Shown here piece by piece: positions 8,554 through 16,076 of a stretch of DNA of 27,911 nucleotides. Below the pieces are notes generated by a model. It was not told the DNA's origin. It worked only from the letters and a program-made list of their open reading frames with translations, and searched no databases. Location of the stretch: assembly GCA_910579845.1 (NCBI GenBank), contig CAJTWL010000025.1, positions 1-27,911 of the forward strand. Direction: 5' to 3'. This DNA is from an uncultured Muribaculaceae bacterium. Its GTDB lineage: Bacteria > Bacteroidota > Bacteroidia > Bacteroidales > Muribaculaceae. Within the stretch, counting starts at the first letter, position 1, and each line of letters starts with the position of its first letter. The position numbers and the translations under genes are program-made.

Positions 8554-9720
8554 TTAAAAATCATTGTTTGATGAGTCATCGTCCGGTTCATCCTCGATCT
8601 CCTCGATTGTCTTCAAGGCTTTCGGCTGGTAACGCTCTATCACATAAAGGTTATAGTATGAAATAAGCAGGGTGGTAAGCGGAAGGGCGATTATCAGACC
8701 CATGAATCCCAGCAGGCTTCCCCAGATGGAGAGTGAAAGCAGTATGATTGCAGGGTTCAGTCCCATGGTCTTGCCCATTATCTTCGGTGTGAGAATAAGG
8801 TCCTGTATCCCTTGTACTATCACATATACCGCCATCGATTCCCAGAAAATCAACCAGAAGTCGCCTCCGGTGCTTACTGTCCATACCAGACAGAGTATAG
8901 TTGTGACGGGCAGCGAAATAAGCTGCAGATAGGGCACCAGGTTCAGAACGCCGATAAAGAGTCCGAGTACGACACCCATAGGCAATCCGATAATAAGGAA
9001 TCCGATGGAGAAAAGTATTCCGACAGACATAGCTATAATGAATTGACCGCGAAAATAACGATTCATGGCAGCTTTTATGTCTCTGATGATGCGGAACACC
9101 TTGTTGCGTTGCGAATATGGCACCAGCTGCTTGAAACTGAGCATCAGTTTCTCGTAGTCGAGCATTATGAACAGCACATATAGAATTACTATCAGCCAGC
9201 TCACAGCAGCGGCGATAAATGCTAATCCCGAACTTAGGAAATTCCATGAAGAGGTGATACTCGTTTTGATAAGTTCCTCCCATTCTTTGTGCGACAGAAG
9301 CCTGTATATGGAATTGAAATCTATGTTCTGCTTTATAAACCGGTGTATTTCGCTTGATATGAAAGGAATGTCTATCTGCTTGGTAGCGTAAGTCTTCAGC
9401 ATTGCCGCCATTTCGGTGCATTCAGAGATCAGATAGGGGATGAACACTGCGCAGAATATGGCTGCCAGCACACATGTTTCCAGTAATGTAAGCATTACCG
9501 GGAAGAAACGTTTGCGGGCGTGGAGCAGTCTCTGGTTCCATTTTACAAACGGCTCAAGCATATAGGAGATGAGACATGCCACCAGAAAAGGCAACAGGAC
9601 GCCCTTGAGAATATTCAGGAGATACAGGGTGGCAAGCAGTCCGCAGATGGAGAACAGTATTCTCACAACGCGGTCGAATGTATATGGTCTTCTATAGTCA
9701 GACATATTCAGACATATCAT
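8554..9720 (-). CDS. AI-2E family transporter (PF01594)
   Basis: A 388-residue polytopic protein with the AI-2E family pattern: two N-terminal helices, a soluble segment of about 90 residues, then a run of helices including GVVLGLFIGVLNLVPYLQ and VQGIQDLILTPKIMGKTMGL, a family signature. The C-terminus is acidic and cytoplasmic. Family members move small molecules or ions and only a few have been tied to autoinducer-2, so no quorum-sensing role should be read from the name. A second ATG five codons in (9705) gives MSDYRRPY and is an equally good start. It is the first gene of the minus-strand run, with a TAATTTTG box on the same strand at 9751-9744. Confidence 0.88.
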   Translation of the reverse strand: MICLNMSDYRRPYTFDRVVRILFSICGLLATLYLLNILKGVLLPFLVACLISYMLEPFVKWNQRLLHARKRFFPVMLTLLETCVLAAIFCAVFIPYLISECTEMAAMLKTYATKQIDIPFISSEIHRFIKQNIDFNSIYRLLSHKEWEELIKTSITSSWNFLSSGLAFIAAAVSWLIVILYVLFIMLDYEKLMLSFKQLVPYSQRNKVFRIIRDIKAAMNRYFRGQFIIAMSVGILFSIGFLIIGLPMGVVLGLFIGVLNLVPYLQLISLPVTTILCLVWTVSTGGDFWLIFWESMAVYVIVQGIQDLILTPKIMGKTMGLNPAIILLSLSIWGSLLGFMGLIIALPLTTLLISYYNLYVIERYQPKALKTIEEIEDEPDDDSSNNDF

Positions 9721-9743
9721 GCTTATTGGTAACTGTCAATTGT

Positions 9744-9751
9744 CAAAATTA
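9744..9751 (-). promoter_or_regulatory. -7 box for the AI-2E transporter operon
   Basis: Read on the minus strand this is TAATTTTG, a full TAnnTTTG match, 24-39 nt upstream of the two candidate start codons. The nearest upstream TTG is about 23 nt away, slightly too far, so only the -7 part is well supported. Confidence 0.45.
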
Positions 9752-9760
9752 CAAAAAAGA

Positions 9761-9792
9761 TTTGTAAGCTCACGCAACTATCGTTAATTTTG
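9761..9792 (+). promoter_or_regulatory. Bacteroidota promoter of the PBP4 gene
   Basis: TTTG at 9761-9764 and TAATTTTG at 9785-9792 are spaced by 20 nt, matching the Bacteroidota -33/-7 consensus. Transcription would start within a few bases of the ATG at 9798, so the message would be leaderless or nearly so. It interleaves with the minus-strand promoter of the AI-2E transporter. Confidence 0.6.
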
Positions 9793-9794
9793 TA

Positions 9795-11084
9795 GTGATG
9801 AATCGCAAATTAGTTCAAAAAGATACTGCCTCTGCGTTAATTTTTTTTAGGACAGGATGTCTGTTATTGCTGTTGCTTGTCGGTGTCTCGCCGGGCGCTT
9901 TTGCCGACAAAGTATCCGATTTTCTGAACGGCAGGGGAATCCGGGGTGACAAGTCAGCCATGATTGTGCACTCTCTTGAGGACGGTTCCGAACTTTTTTC
10001 GGTAAATTCGTCATTACCGCTGATTCCGGCTTCAATAATGAAATGTGTTACCACGGAAAGCCTGTTGCATCTTGTTAATCCCGATTTCCGGTTTTCTACC
10101 CGTGTGTTTGTCACCGGCAAAGTCGAGGATGGTGTATTGTCAGGTAATCTGTTTGTGGAAGGCAGCGGCGATCCTTCGCTCAACTCGCGTCATGTAGCGG
10201 ACATCGGTGACATATGCGTCGAGATTGGGGATGCCGTGGTAAAGCGCGGTATCAATGAGATAAAGGGTAGGATTGAGGTGGATGAGTCGGTATGGGACGG
10301 TCCTTCGTATCCCTCTTCATGGGCGGCTGGTGATCTTCCGCATGCATATGGCACTGCTTCTCACGGACTTAACTTTGAGGACAATGCTTCCGGCAGCCGG
10401 TCCGTGAAGAATCCTGCGGAGGTTTTCAAGGGGCGGATGAGTGCCGCCTTGAAACTGCGGGGAATCACGCTTGCCGGAAACGAGATAGAGAATGATGGTT
10501 TTGAATTGCTGCTCGATCATCAGTCTGTGCCCATAGACGAGATTATGCGTTCCTGCATGATGCGCAGCGACAATCAGTACGCCGAGTCTCTGTTCCGCAC
10601 GTTCGCGGTCGAGAGTGGCAGGAAAGGCTCGTTGGAGGAGGCCTCAAAGCAGGAGATCAAGCTGTGGAAAAAGGAGAAGGCACCTATGCAGGGCGTGAAT
10701 ATTGTTGACGGCAGTGGGCTGTCGCGTCAGAATCGTGTTACATCCGATTTCATGGCGCATGTGCTGCGCAAAGGAAGCTCTGACCCTTATTATGCCTCAT
10801 TCTTTCCGTTGGCAGGACAGGAGGGCACGTTGAAACGTTTTCTTAACGGTACTCCTCTTGAAGGATATGTCGCTATGAAAACAGGCAGCATGAATGGCAT
10901 ACAGTGCTATGCCGGATACAAGCTCGACGACGATTACGTGCCTACGCATCTGATTGTCGTCATGCTTAATGAGATGAGCGACCGTGCATCTGCCAGAAAG
11001 GTAGTCGAGAAGATACTGCTGGATCTGTTCTGCGGCGATAAGGGAGAGGAGACTGAAAACAATGAAACGGAATCTGATAATTGA
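9795..11084 (+). CDS. dacB: D-alanyl-D-alanine carboxypeptidase/endopeptidase, PBP4 (S13 family)
   Basis: A penicillin-binding protein of the DacB/PBP4 class that trims peptidoglycan stem peptides or cuts cross-links in the periplasm. All three catalytic motifs are present: SIMK (S80, K83; acyl-acceptor serine), SDN (258-260) and KTG (362-364). The region 95-240 between SxxK and SxN is the long insertion expected for the family. A signal peptide ends near GAFA-D (residue 37). The reading frame begins GTG-ATG; the ATG at 9798 is the more likely start. At 428-429 residues it is a little shorter than E. coli DacB. It leads a probable operon with the next two genes (gaps of 27 and 0 nt). Confidence 0.92.
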   Translation: MMNRKLVQKDTASALIFFRTGCLLLLLLVGVSPGAFADKVSDFLNGRGIRGDKSAMIVHSLEDGSELFSVNSSLPLIPASIMKCVTTESLLHLVNPDFRFSTRVFVTGKVEDGVLSGNLFVEGSGDPSLNSRHVADIGDICVEIGDAVVKRGINEIKGRIEVDESVWDGPSYPSSWAAGDLPHAYGTASHGLNFEDNASGSRSVKNPAEVFKGRMSAALKLRGITLAGNEIENDGFELLLDHQSVPIDEIMRSCMMRSDNQYAESLFRTFAVESGRKGSLEEASKQEIKLWKKEKAPMQGVNIVDGSGLSRQNRVTSDFMAHVLRKGSSDPYYASFFPLAGQEGTLKRFLNGTPLEGYVAMKTGSMNGIQCYAGYKLDDDYVPTHLIVVMLNEMSDRASARKVVEKILLDLFCGDKGEETENNETESDN

Positions 11085-11111
11085 AACTGAATCTGATAAA
11101 AGGATAGTATT

Positions 11112-11630
11112 ATGACACTTGAAGAGATTAAGGAGTTGAAGGATAGGGTATATGAACTTGAAGGTCTTCTTGAGCTTGCCCAGTTGCGCGAGGATAAGCT
11201 TGAGGAACTTGTACCTCTTATAGTTTCGCGTTTGAATTCCCTTGCTCCGAAAGAAGAGAAAGAGGAATATGATGTAAAGGAAACAGAAGAGGTGGAACCC
11301 GGTGTCGGTGAGATGTCGTTGGGCGGCATTTTTGGAGATGAGGTAAATGTCGCCGGAGAGGAGCCTGTATCTATGGAACGAACGCTTTCTTCAGATGCGG
11401 AAAATACCCGGCGGCCGCTCTTTTGCCTTAACGACCGTTTCCGCTTCCGTCGAACTCTTTTTAATGGCTCTGAAGAATCTTTCTCGGAGGCGATGAAACG
11501 GATAGCGCAGATGGACAACTATGAAGAGGCAATGGAATATTTTATAGATGAATATGGCTGGAATCCTGATGATGAGGAGGTAACGGCATTTTTTGAAATA
11601 ATAGAATCTTATTTCTCCGGAAATTACTAA
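11112..11630 (+). CDS. Acidic conserved hypothetical protein with N-terminal coiled coil
   Basis: I cannot assign a function. The 172-residue protein starts with a charged heptad-like helix (residues 1-40, ELKDRVYELEGLLELAQLRE), continues through an acidic low-complexity linker (about 48-95), and ends in a compact helical domain beginning LFCLNDRFRFRRTLFNGS (about 103-172) rich in acidic and aromatic residues. There is no signal peptide or membrane segment, so it is probably cytoplasmic. Its stop codon is immediately followed by the possible first codon of rsmI, and it lies 27 nt after the PBP4 gene. Proteins ending in this type of domain recur in Bacteroidales, as far as I can recall. Placement beside rsmI may reflect a cell-wall/translation housekeeping operon. 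Confidence 0.75.
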   Translation: MTLEEIKELKDRVYELEGLLELAQLREDKLEELVPLIVSRLNSLAPKEEKEEYDVKETEEVEPGVGEMSLGGIFGDEVNVAGEEPVSMERTLSSDAENTRRPLFCLNDRFRFRRTLFNGSEESFSEAMKRIAQMDNYEEAMEYFIDEYGWNPDDEEVTAFFEIIESYFSGNY

Positions 11631-12326
11631 TTGATTAATCATAAGTCAGTGGCTGGAAAATTATACATAGTTCCCACACCTGTCGGGAATCTGGAGGATA
11701 TCACTTTTCGCGCTTTGCGCATTCTGAAAGAGGTGGATTATATTCTGGCTGAGGATACACGAACCTCTTCTCATCTGTTGCGGCATTATGAGATTGATAC
11801 GCCCATGCGCAGCCATCATAAGTTTAATGAGCATCAGACCTGTGAGAGTGTCGCGGATCAGATAGAGGGAGGTGCGGTGGTGGCACTCATATCCGATGCG
11901 GGAACTCCCGGAATATCGGATCCCGGGTTTATGCTTTCGCGCGCATGTCGGCGCAGGGGTGTTGATGTGGAATGCCTTCCCGGTGCTACCGCGTTTGTTC
12001 CGGCTTTGGTCTCTTCCGGTCTTCCATGCGACCGTTTTGTCTTTGAGGGTTTTCTTCCGTTGAAGAAAGGAAGGGCTACACGTCTCTCGGAATTGGCAGG
12101 GGATTCCCGTTCCGTAATAATATATGAGTCTCCGTTACGCCTTGCAAGGACACTCCGCCAGCTTGCGGAAGTTTTTGGTGAAGAGAGGGAGGCTGCGGTA
12201 TGTCGCGAGATTTCCAAGATACATGAAACGATAAATCGCGATACTCTTGGCGCTCTTGCACTTTATTATTCCGCGAACCAAGCGAAGGGTGAGATTGTTA
12301 TAATAGTCGAGGGTAAGAGAGAATAA
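11631..12326 (+). CDS. rsmI: 16S rRNA (cytidine(1402)-2'-O)-methyltransferase
   Basis: RsmI methylates the ribose of C1402 in the decoding centre of 16S rRNA, using S-adenosylmethionine. The tetrapyrrole-methylase fold is clear: LYIVPTPVGNLEDIT at the start, YILAEDTRTSSHLL, then LISDAGTPGISDPG, the conserved SAM-pocket loop, and LPGATAFVPALVSSGL. The full length of about 230 residues is typical. The start is uncertain because no ATG is available: TTG at 11631 directly abuts the upstream stop codon, while GTG at 11649 would give MAGKLYIVPTP and looks better. Translation is probably coupled to the preceding gene. Confidence 0.93.
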   Translation: MINHKSVAGKLYIVPTPVGNLEDITFRALRILKEVDYILAEDTRTSSHLLRHYEIDTPMRSHHKFNEHQTCESVADQIEGGAVVALISDAGTPGISDPGFMLSRACRRRGVDVECLPGATAFVPALVSSGLPCDRFVFEGFLPLKKGRATRLSELAGDSRSVIIYESPLRLARTLRQLAEVFGEEREAAVCREISKIHETINRDTLGALALYYSANQAKGEIVIIVEGKRE

Positions 12327-12386
12327 GTGAAAATATTATCTGACTACGTATAAACCAGACTATTAATATAACTAAACATCAAGATT

Positions 12387-13250
12387 ATGAAAAAAAGTTT
12401 ATTGCTGTTGGGCATCGGTGCCGTTATGTTGGCATCCTGTTCAGGAAATCAGAAAAAATTGGATGAGGATTCAGTTCGTATAGCCGATCTGACTTCCGAA
12501 TATCAGGAAGCGGCGTCTTTCAACGACTCTCTGATGCTTCTTATGGGTGATATCTATACCGGATTGGACTCGATAAATATGCAGGAGGGTCTGCTCTACA
12601 GTATGGGTACGGGTGAGAATACCAACCGTCGCGAGGAGATCCGTCAGAACCTTGCTTCCATCAAAGCACGTCTTGCAGCCAACAAGAAGCTTCTTACAGA
12701 TATGGAGGCTAAGATCAAGACCACAGGTAATGAGAACAGCGTTATGGCAAAGACTATCGCACAGTTGAAAGAACGCCTTGCATCTCAGGATCAGAAGATA
12801 ACGCAGCTTGAAGGTGAACTTTCCGCTGCCAAAGGTCAGATCGAGACTTTGAATACACAGGTTGCCGAAGGTCAGGAACAGGTAAAAGCTGAGACAGCCG
12901 CCAAAGAGGAGGCTCAGGCACAGGCTGTAGCCGCTGAAAATGCCGCTAACCGCGTTTATTATGCCATAGGCACAAATAAGGATCTCAAGGCAAAGGGTCT
13001 TCTGGAAAAGAAATTCCTCGGCGCTACCAAGGTTCTCAAGGGTGATTTCGACAGCTCATATTTTGTAACAGCCGACAAGCGCACTCTTACATCTATTCCT
13101 ACCAACTCCAAGAAAGTCAAGATCTGGAGCAATATGCCGCAGAACTCTTATACTATTACAGGTGCCAAAGATGGTCCCAAGACAATTCAGATTACAGATC
13201 CTGCCAAATTCTGGAGTCTCTCAAGCCATCTTGTTATCCAGGTTGACTGA
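12387..13250 (+). CDS. Coiled-coil lipoprotein of unknown function
   Basis: A 287-residue protein with a lipoprotein signal ending in LASC (Cys18). A long helical region follows (about residues 70-195), with heptad-like repeats and an Ala/Glu/Gln-rich stretch (QVAEGQEQVKAETAAKEEAQ) that is almost certainly a coiled coil. The last 90 residues are probably a beta-rich domain (RVYYAIGTNKDLKAKGLLEKK onward). It resembles Bacteroidota lipoproteins that databases label Cbp1 family collagen-binding adhesin, but I would not claim collagen binding from the sequence. It is likely anchored to the outer membrane. It stands 60 nt after rsmI and is closed by a strong terminator. Confidence 0.8.
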   Translation: MKKSLLLLGIGAVMLASCSGNQKKLDEDSVRIADLTSEYQEAASFNDSLMLLMGDIYTGLDSINMQEGLLYSMGTGENTNRREEIRQNLASIKARLAANKKLLTDMEAKIKTTGNENSVMAKTIAQLKERLASQDQKITQLEGELSAAKGQIETLNTQVAEGQEQVKAETAAKEEAQAQAVAAENAANRVYYAIGTNKDLKAKGLLEKKFLGATKVLKGDFDSSYFVTADKRTLTSIPTNSKKVKIWSNMPQNSYTITGAKDGPKTIQITDPAKFWSLSSHLVIQVD

Positions 13251-13285
13251 TAAGGTTACGGTAACCGGAACAATATAATATGAAG

Positions 13286-13321
13286 AAAAAACGGACAGCA
13301 CATTGGTGTTGCCCGTTTTTT
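13286..13321 (+). terminator. Rho-independent terminator
   Basis: An A-run is followed by CGGACAGCAC-ATTG-GTGTTGCCCG (one A/C mismatch and one G-U pair in a 10-bp stem) and six T residues. It lies 35 nt after the lipoprotein stop codon. Because the flanks are complementary A and T runs, it could also act on the opposite strand. Confidence 0.85.
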
Positions 13322-13332
13322 CGTTAAATTTG
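13302..13332 (+). promoter_or_regulatory. Promoter of the GH13 gene, overlapping the terminator
   Basis: ATTG at 13302-13305 and TAAATTTG at 13325-13332 are 19 nt apart, fitting the Bacteroidota consensus. The -33 part lies in the loop and stem of the upstream terminator. The predicted transcription start (about 13338) leaves roughly 27 nt before the favoured ATG at 13366. Confidence 0.55.
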
Positions 13333-13365
13333 CTGTCAATGAATATATTCAAAACAGCTTTTATA

Positions 13366-15297
13366 ATGAAAAATAAATCGGGTGTGTCGACTGTGTGTCG
13401 GGTAATGTGCTGTCTTCTTTTTGGAGGCCTCTCCGGAATATTCGGAGCTGCAGGGGCGAAAACCTCTTTTAATGTAAGCGATATCCAGCCGCCCCATTGG
13501 TGGGTGGGTATGAAAGACCGGACTCTGCAGTTACAGATACATGGTGATAATATACGGAATGCCGAGTTCAGTGTGGAGTATCCCGGGGTATCTGTTGACT
13601 CCGTTGTCAGACTTGACGGGTCAGACAGCTGGCAGTTTGTCTATCTCTGCGTATCTCCGGATGCGCAACCCGGCAAAATGCGGCTTCAATGGAAATACGG
13701 CAAAAGGAAGATTTGTCGGGAATATGAGTTGAGGGAGAGGAGAGAGCAACATGGGGCACAGGGTTTTTCAGCCGCGGATGTACTGTATATGGTTATGCCA
13801 GACAGGTTTGCAGACGGTAATCCTGAAATCAACGATGTGTCATCGCTTGAGAACCGAGTTCCCGTCAATCGTGCTGACCCGAATACCCGTCACGGAGGAG
13901 ACCTTAAAGGTATATCGGATCATATAGACTACCTTGACACCTTGGGTATCACCGCGCTGTGGCTTAATCCGGTGCTTGAGAACGATATGCCGGGTGGCAG
14001 CTACCATGGCTATGCCACTACTGATTATTATAAGGTGGATCCGCGTTTCGGTACAAATGAAGATTATGCGGATCTCGTGTCACAACTCCATTCCTGTGGC
14101 ATAAAGACTGTTATGGATATGATATTCAACCATTGCGGTTCCGGACATGATTGGTTTAAGGACTATCCTTCCAAAGACTGGTTCAACTTCCCTGACGGAT
14201 ATGTGCAGACAAACTACCGGCTGTCAACAATTACTGATCCCTATTCTACAGACTATGACCGTAAACTGACCCAGGACGGATGGTTTGTAGAGGAGATGCC
14301 CGACCTGAATCAGCGCAATCCACACCTGATGAAATATCTGATCCAGAATTCCATCTGGTGGATTGAAGAGGCACAGATCGACGGCATACGTATGGATACT
14401 TATCCATATGCCGATGAGCGTGAGATGGCTCGCTGGATCGATGCTGTCAAGGATGAATATCCCGATTTCAACATCGTCGGGGAGTGCTGGTTCGGAGAAA
14501 CCGGTGGAGAGGCTTATTGGCAGAAAGGATCACGGCTTGCGACGGCAAAACATCCTGATACCCGTCTGCCTGTAGTTATGGATTTTCCATTGATGATTAA
14601 GAGCCGTGATATGGCTCCCTACAGGACGGACACTGATCCGTGGAACGGTCTGAATGTGATTTACGACCATCTCGCACTGGACTATCTGTATGCCGACCCT
14701 ATGTCTGTTCTCCGGTTTCTGGATAATCACGATACCGAACGGTTTATACTCAAAGAACCCGAAACACTCGATCAATGGAAGCAGGCTATTGCAATTCTAT
14801 TGACTATTCCTGGTATCCCCCAGTTGTATTACGGTACAGAACTGCTGATGCACGGTAGCCGCGAAGGTGGCGATGGAAATGTGCGCAAAGATATGCCCGG
14901 CGGTTTCCCCGGAGACACTGTTTCCGTGTTTACTACGGAAGGCAGAAGTCCGTTGCAGAACGAGGCATACGGCTTTATATCGCGGATCAATAATTGGAGA
15001 CGCACCAGCAAAGCGGTTGGAGAGGGCTCCATGAAGCATTTTATGCCGACTAACGGAATATATCTGTACGAGCGTCGAAAAGGGGATGATGTGGCAATTG
15101 TTATGATGAACGGTCGCGACATGGAAAATGTTGTTGATATGATCCGGTATAAGGAACTGATACCGGAAGATGCGGAATACGTGGATATATTGACCGGAAA
15201 GACGGTTGTGCCTGTTCCGGTGTCAGGGAAATATACATTCTCGCCTCGCGAAACAAGAATACTTGTAAAAAAGACTGGAGATGAAAACAATTTATAA
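13366..15297 (+). CDS. SusA-like GH13 neopullulanase/cyclomaltodextrinase
   Basis: A glycoside hydrolase family 13 enzyme. The N-terminal beta domain (about residues 37-125, IQPPHWWVGMKDRTLQLQIHG) resembles the cyclomaltodextrinase N domain. The TIM barrel holds the four GH13 regions: DMIFNH, GIRMDTY with nucleophile D344, GECW with acid/base E373, and FLDNHD with D456 (numbered from ATG 13366). A C-terminal beta domain closes the protein. A signal peptide precedes GAAGAKTS, suggesting a periplasmic enzyme that cuts alpha-1,4 (possibly alpha-1,6) glucans, like SusA. The open frame extends up to a TTG at 13303, but that lies inside the upstream terminator; ATG 13366 (or 13339) is preferred. 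There is no susC/D beside it. Its end overlaps the next gene by 17 nt. Confidence 0.9.
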   Translation: MKNKSGVSTVCRVMCCLLFGGLSGIFGAAGAKTSFNVSDIQPPHWWVGMKDRTLQLQIHGDNIRNAEFSVEYPGVSVDSVVRLDGSDSWQFVYLCVSPDAQPGKMRLQWKYGKRKICREYELRERREQHGAQGFSAADVLYMVMPDRFADGNPEINDVSSLENRVPVNRADPNTRHGGDLKGISDHIDYLDTLGITALWLNPVLENDMPGGSYHGYATTDYYKVDPRFGTNEDYADLVSQLHSCGIKTVMDMIFNHCGSGHDWFKDYPSKDWFNFPDGYVQTNYRLSTITDPYSTDYDRKLTQDGWFVEEMPDLNQRNPHLMKYLIQNSIWWIEEAQIDGIRMDTYPYADEREMARWIDAVKDEYPDFNIVGECWFGETGGEAYWQKGSRLATAKHPDTRLPVVMDFPLMIKSRDMAPYRTDTDPWNGLNVIYDHLALDYLYADPMSVLRFLDNHDTERFILKEPETLDQWKQAIAILLTIPGIPQLYYGTELLMHGSREGGDGNVRKDMPGGFPGDTVSVFTTEGRSPLQNEAYGFISRINNWRRTSKAVGEGSMKHFMPTNGIYLYERRKGDDVAIVMMNGRDMENVVDMIRYKELIPEDAEYVDILTGKTVVPVPVSGKYTFSPRETRILVKKTGDENNL

Positions 15298-15811
15298 TAA
15301 AATAGGAGTGATTACAGCTAAGGGAAGATTTGCCGGAATCATGGTCGCGGTTATGATTTCGGGATCTGTTTTGGTGGGCTGTAAGCCGACGGAGAAGAAT
15401 TATAAGACGGCGTACGATGTTGCCATTGCGAAAAAACAGAAAACGGAAGCGGAACTGGATGCCGACGGTATTGTGAGCGCGGATGCGCCAATGCGCAGGA
15501 TAGTGGATGGCGACACACTTTATTTCAAAGGTGCGGCGTTGCGGCTTAGCCCCGGTGAAGGAGAGCTTAAGGAATACAATATCGTGGTCTCCGAATTCAA
15601 GATGCCTACAAATGCCCGTTCAGGGGCAGCGGCGCTGAAAGAGTCCGGCTTCGATGCTTTTGCGGCAAAAAGCACAGGTGGCAGATGGTATGTTGTCGCC
15701 GGTGCCGTTAAATCGCTCGATGACGCCAGAGCACTGATCCTCCGTTTCCGCGACAGATATCCCTCTTACCCGTATATCGGACTCGGCAGCCCGGTTATCA
15801 TCCGCAACTGA
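15281..15811 (+). CDS. Lipoprotein with C-terminal SPOR-like domain
   Basis: A 176-residue protein whose lipobox LVGC places the lipidated cysteine at residue 34 after an unusually long N-terminus; a start at the internal ATG (residue 21) would give a normal signal. The C-terminal 75 residues (YNIVVSEFKMPTNARSGAAAL, then AFAAKSTGGRWYVVAGAVKSLDDARAL) have the two-repeat pattern of SPOR domains, which bind glycan strands of septal peptidoglycan stripped of peptides. It is therefore probably an envelope lipoprotein associated with the cell wall. The first 17 nt overlap the GH13 gene, so the two are co-transcribed. Confidence 0.78.
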   Translation: MKTIYNKIGVITAKGRFAGIMVAVMISGSVLVGCKPTEKNYKTAYDVAIAKKQKTEAELDADGIVSADAPMRRIVDGDTLYFKGAALRLSPGEGELKEYNIVVSEFKMPTNARSGAAALKESGFDAFAAKSTGGRWYVVAGAVKSLDDARALILRFRDRYPSYPYIGLGSPVIIRN

Positions 15812-15860
15812 TACCGCCGAGGCTCGCCACTATTTCCCTGCACCGATTTCGGCACATGAA

Positions 15861-15909
15861 AAAAGCTGAAGCTTTTCGGCCGGTCGCTCAAGCAACCGGC
15901 ACGCCACCG
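15861..15909 (-). repeat. Possible divergent, interrupted inverted copy of the 46-nt repeat
   Basis: AGCTGAAGCTTTTCG followed later by ACGCCACC matches the reverse complement of the 46-nt repeat (AGCTGAAGCTTCCCG then AACGCCAC), except that a hairpin GCCGGTCGCT-CA-AGCAACCGGC (15879-15900) sits between the two parts. This would be a third copy in opposite orientation. The similarity is short, so it is tentative. Confidence 0.4.
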
Positions 15910-15937
15910 ATCCCTGGCGAAGCTTGGATTCAGACTT

Positions 15938-16039
15938 GTGTTTGTGGCGTTCGGGAAGCTTCAGCTGCCCGCATTGGCGCTTTGGTTTTGGTCGTGTTTG
16001 TGGCGTTCGGGGAGCTTCAGCTGCCCGCATTGGCGCTTT
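15938..16039 (+). repeat. Two 46-nt direct repeats with internal hairpins, upstream of the HUH gene
   Basis: Copy 1 (15938-15983) and copy 2 (15994-16039) run from GTGTTTGTGGCGTTCGGG to CCCGCATTGGCGCTTT and differ at one base (A or G after TTCGGG). A 10-nt spacer separates them, giving a period of 56 nt. Each holds an imperfect hairpin CGGGnAGCT-TC-AGCTnCCCG. They end 37 nt before the start of the transposase-like gene, the layout seen for REP sequences beside their transposase. Confidence 0.9.
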
Positions 16040-16076
16040 AGCGCATTAATAATTAATTAAACAAAAAATAATCGAC

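Noticed and set aside
8554..9720. Quorum-sensing role from the AI-2E family name
   Set aside because: Most members of this family are not autoinducer exporters and no luxS or related gene is nearby.
13303..13365. GH13 start at TTG 13303
   Set aside because: This codon lies inside the upstream terminator and before the predicted transcription start. ATG 13366 gives a normal signal peptide.
13366..15811. Starch-use polysaccharide utilisation locus around the GH13 gene
   Set aside because: No SusC/D pair, regulator or other glycoside hydrolase adjoins it. The SusC/D pair at 17.5 kb is separated by the HUH gene and has its own promoter.
15938..16039. CRISPR array
   Set aside because: Only two repeat units with a 10-nt spacer, and no cas genes in the window.
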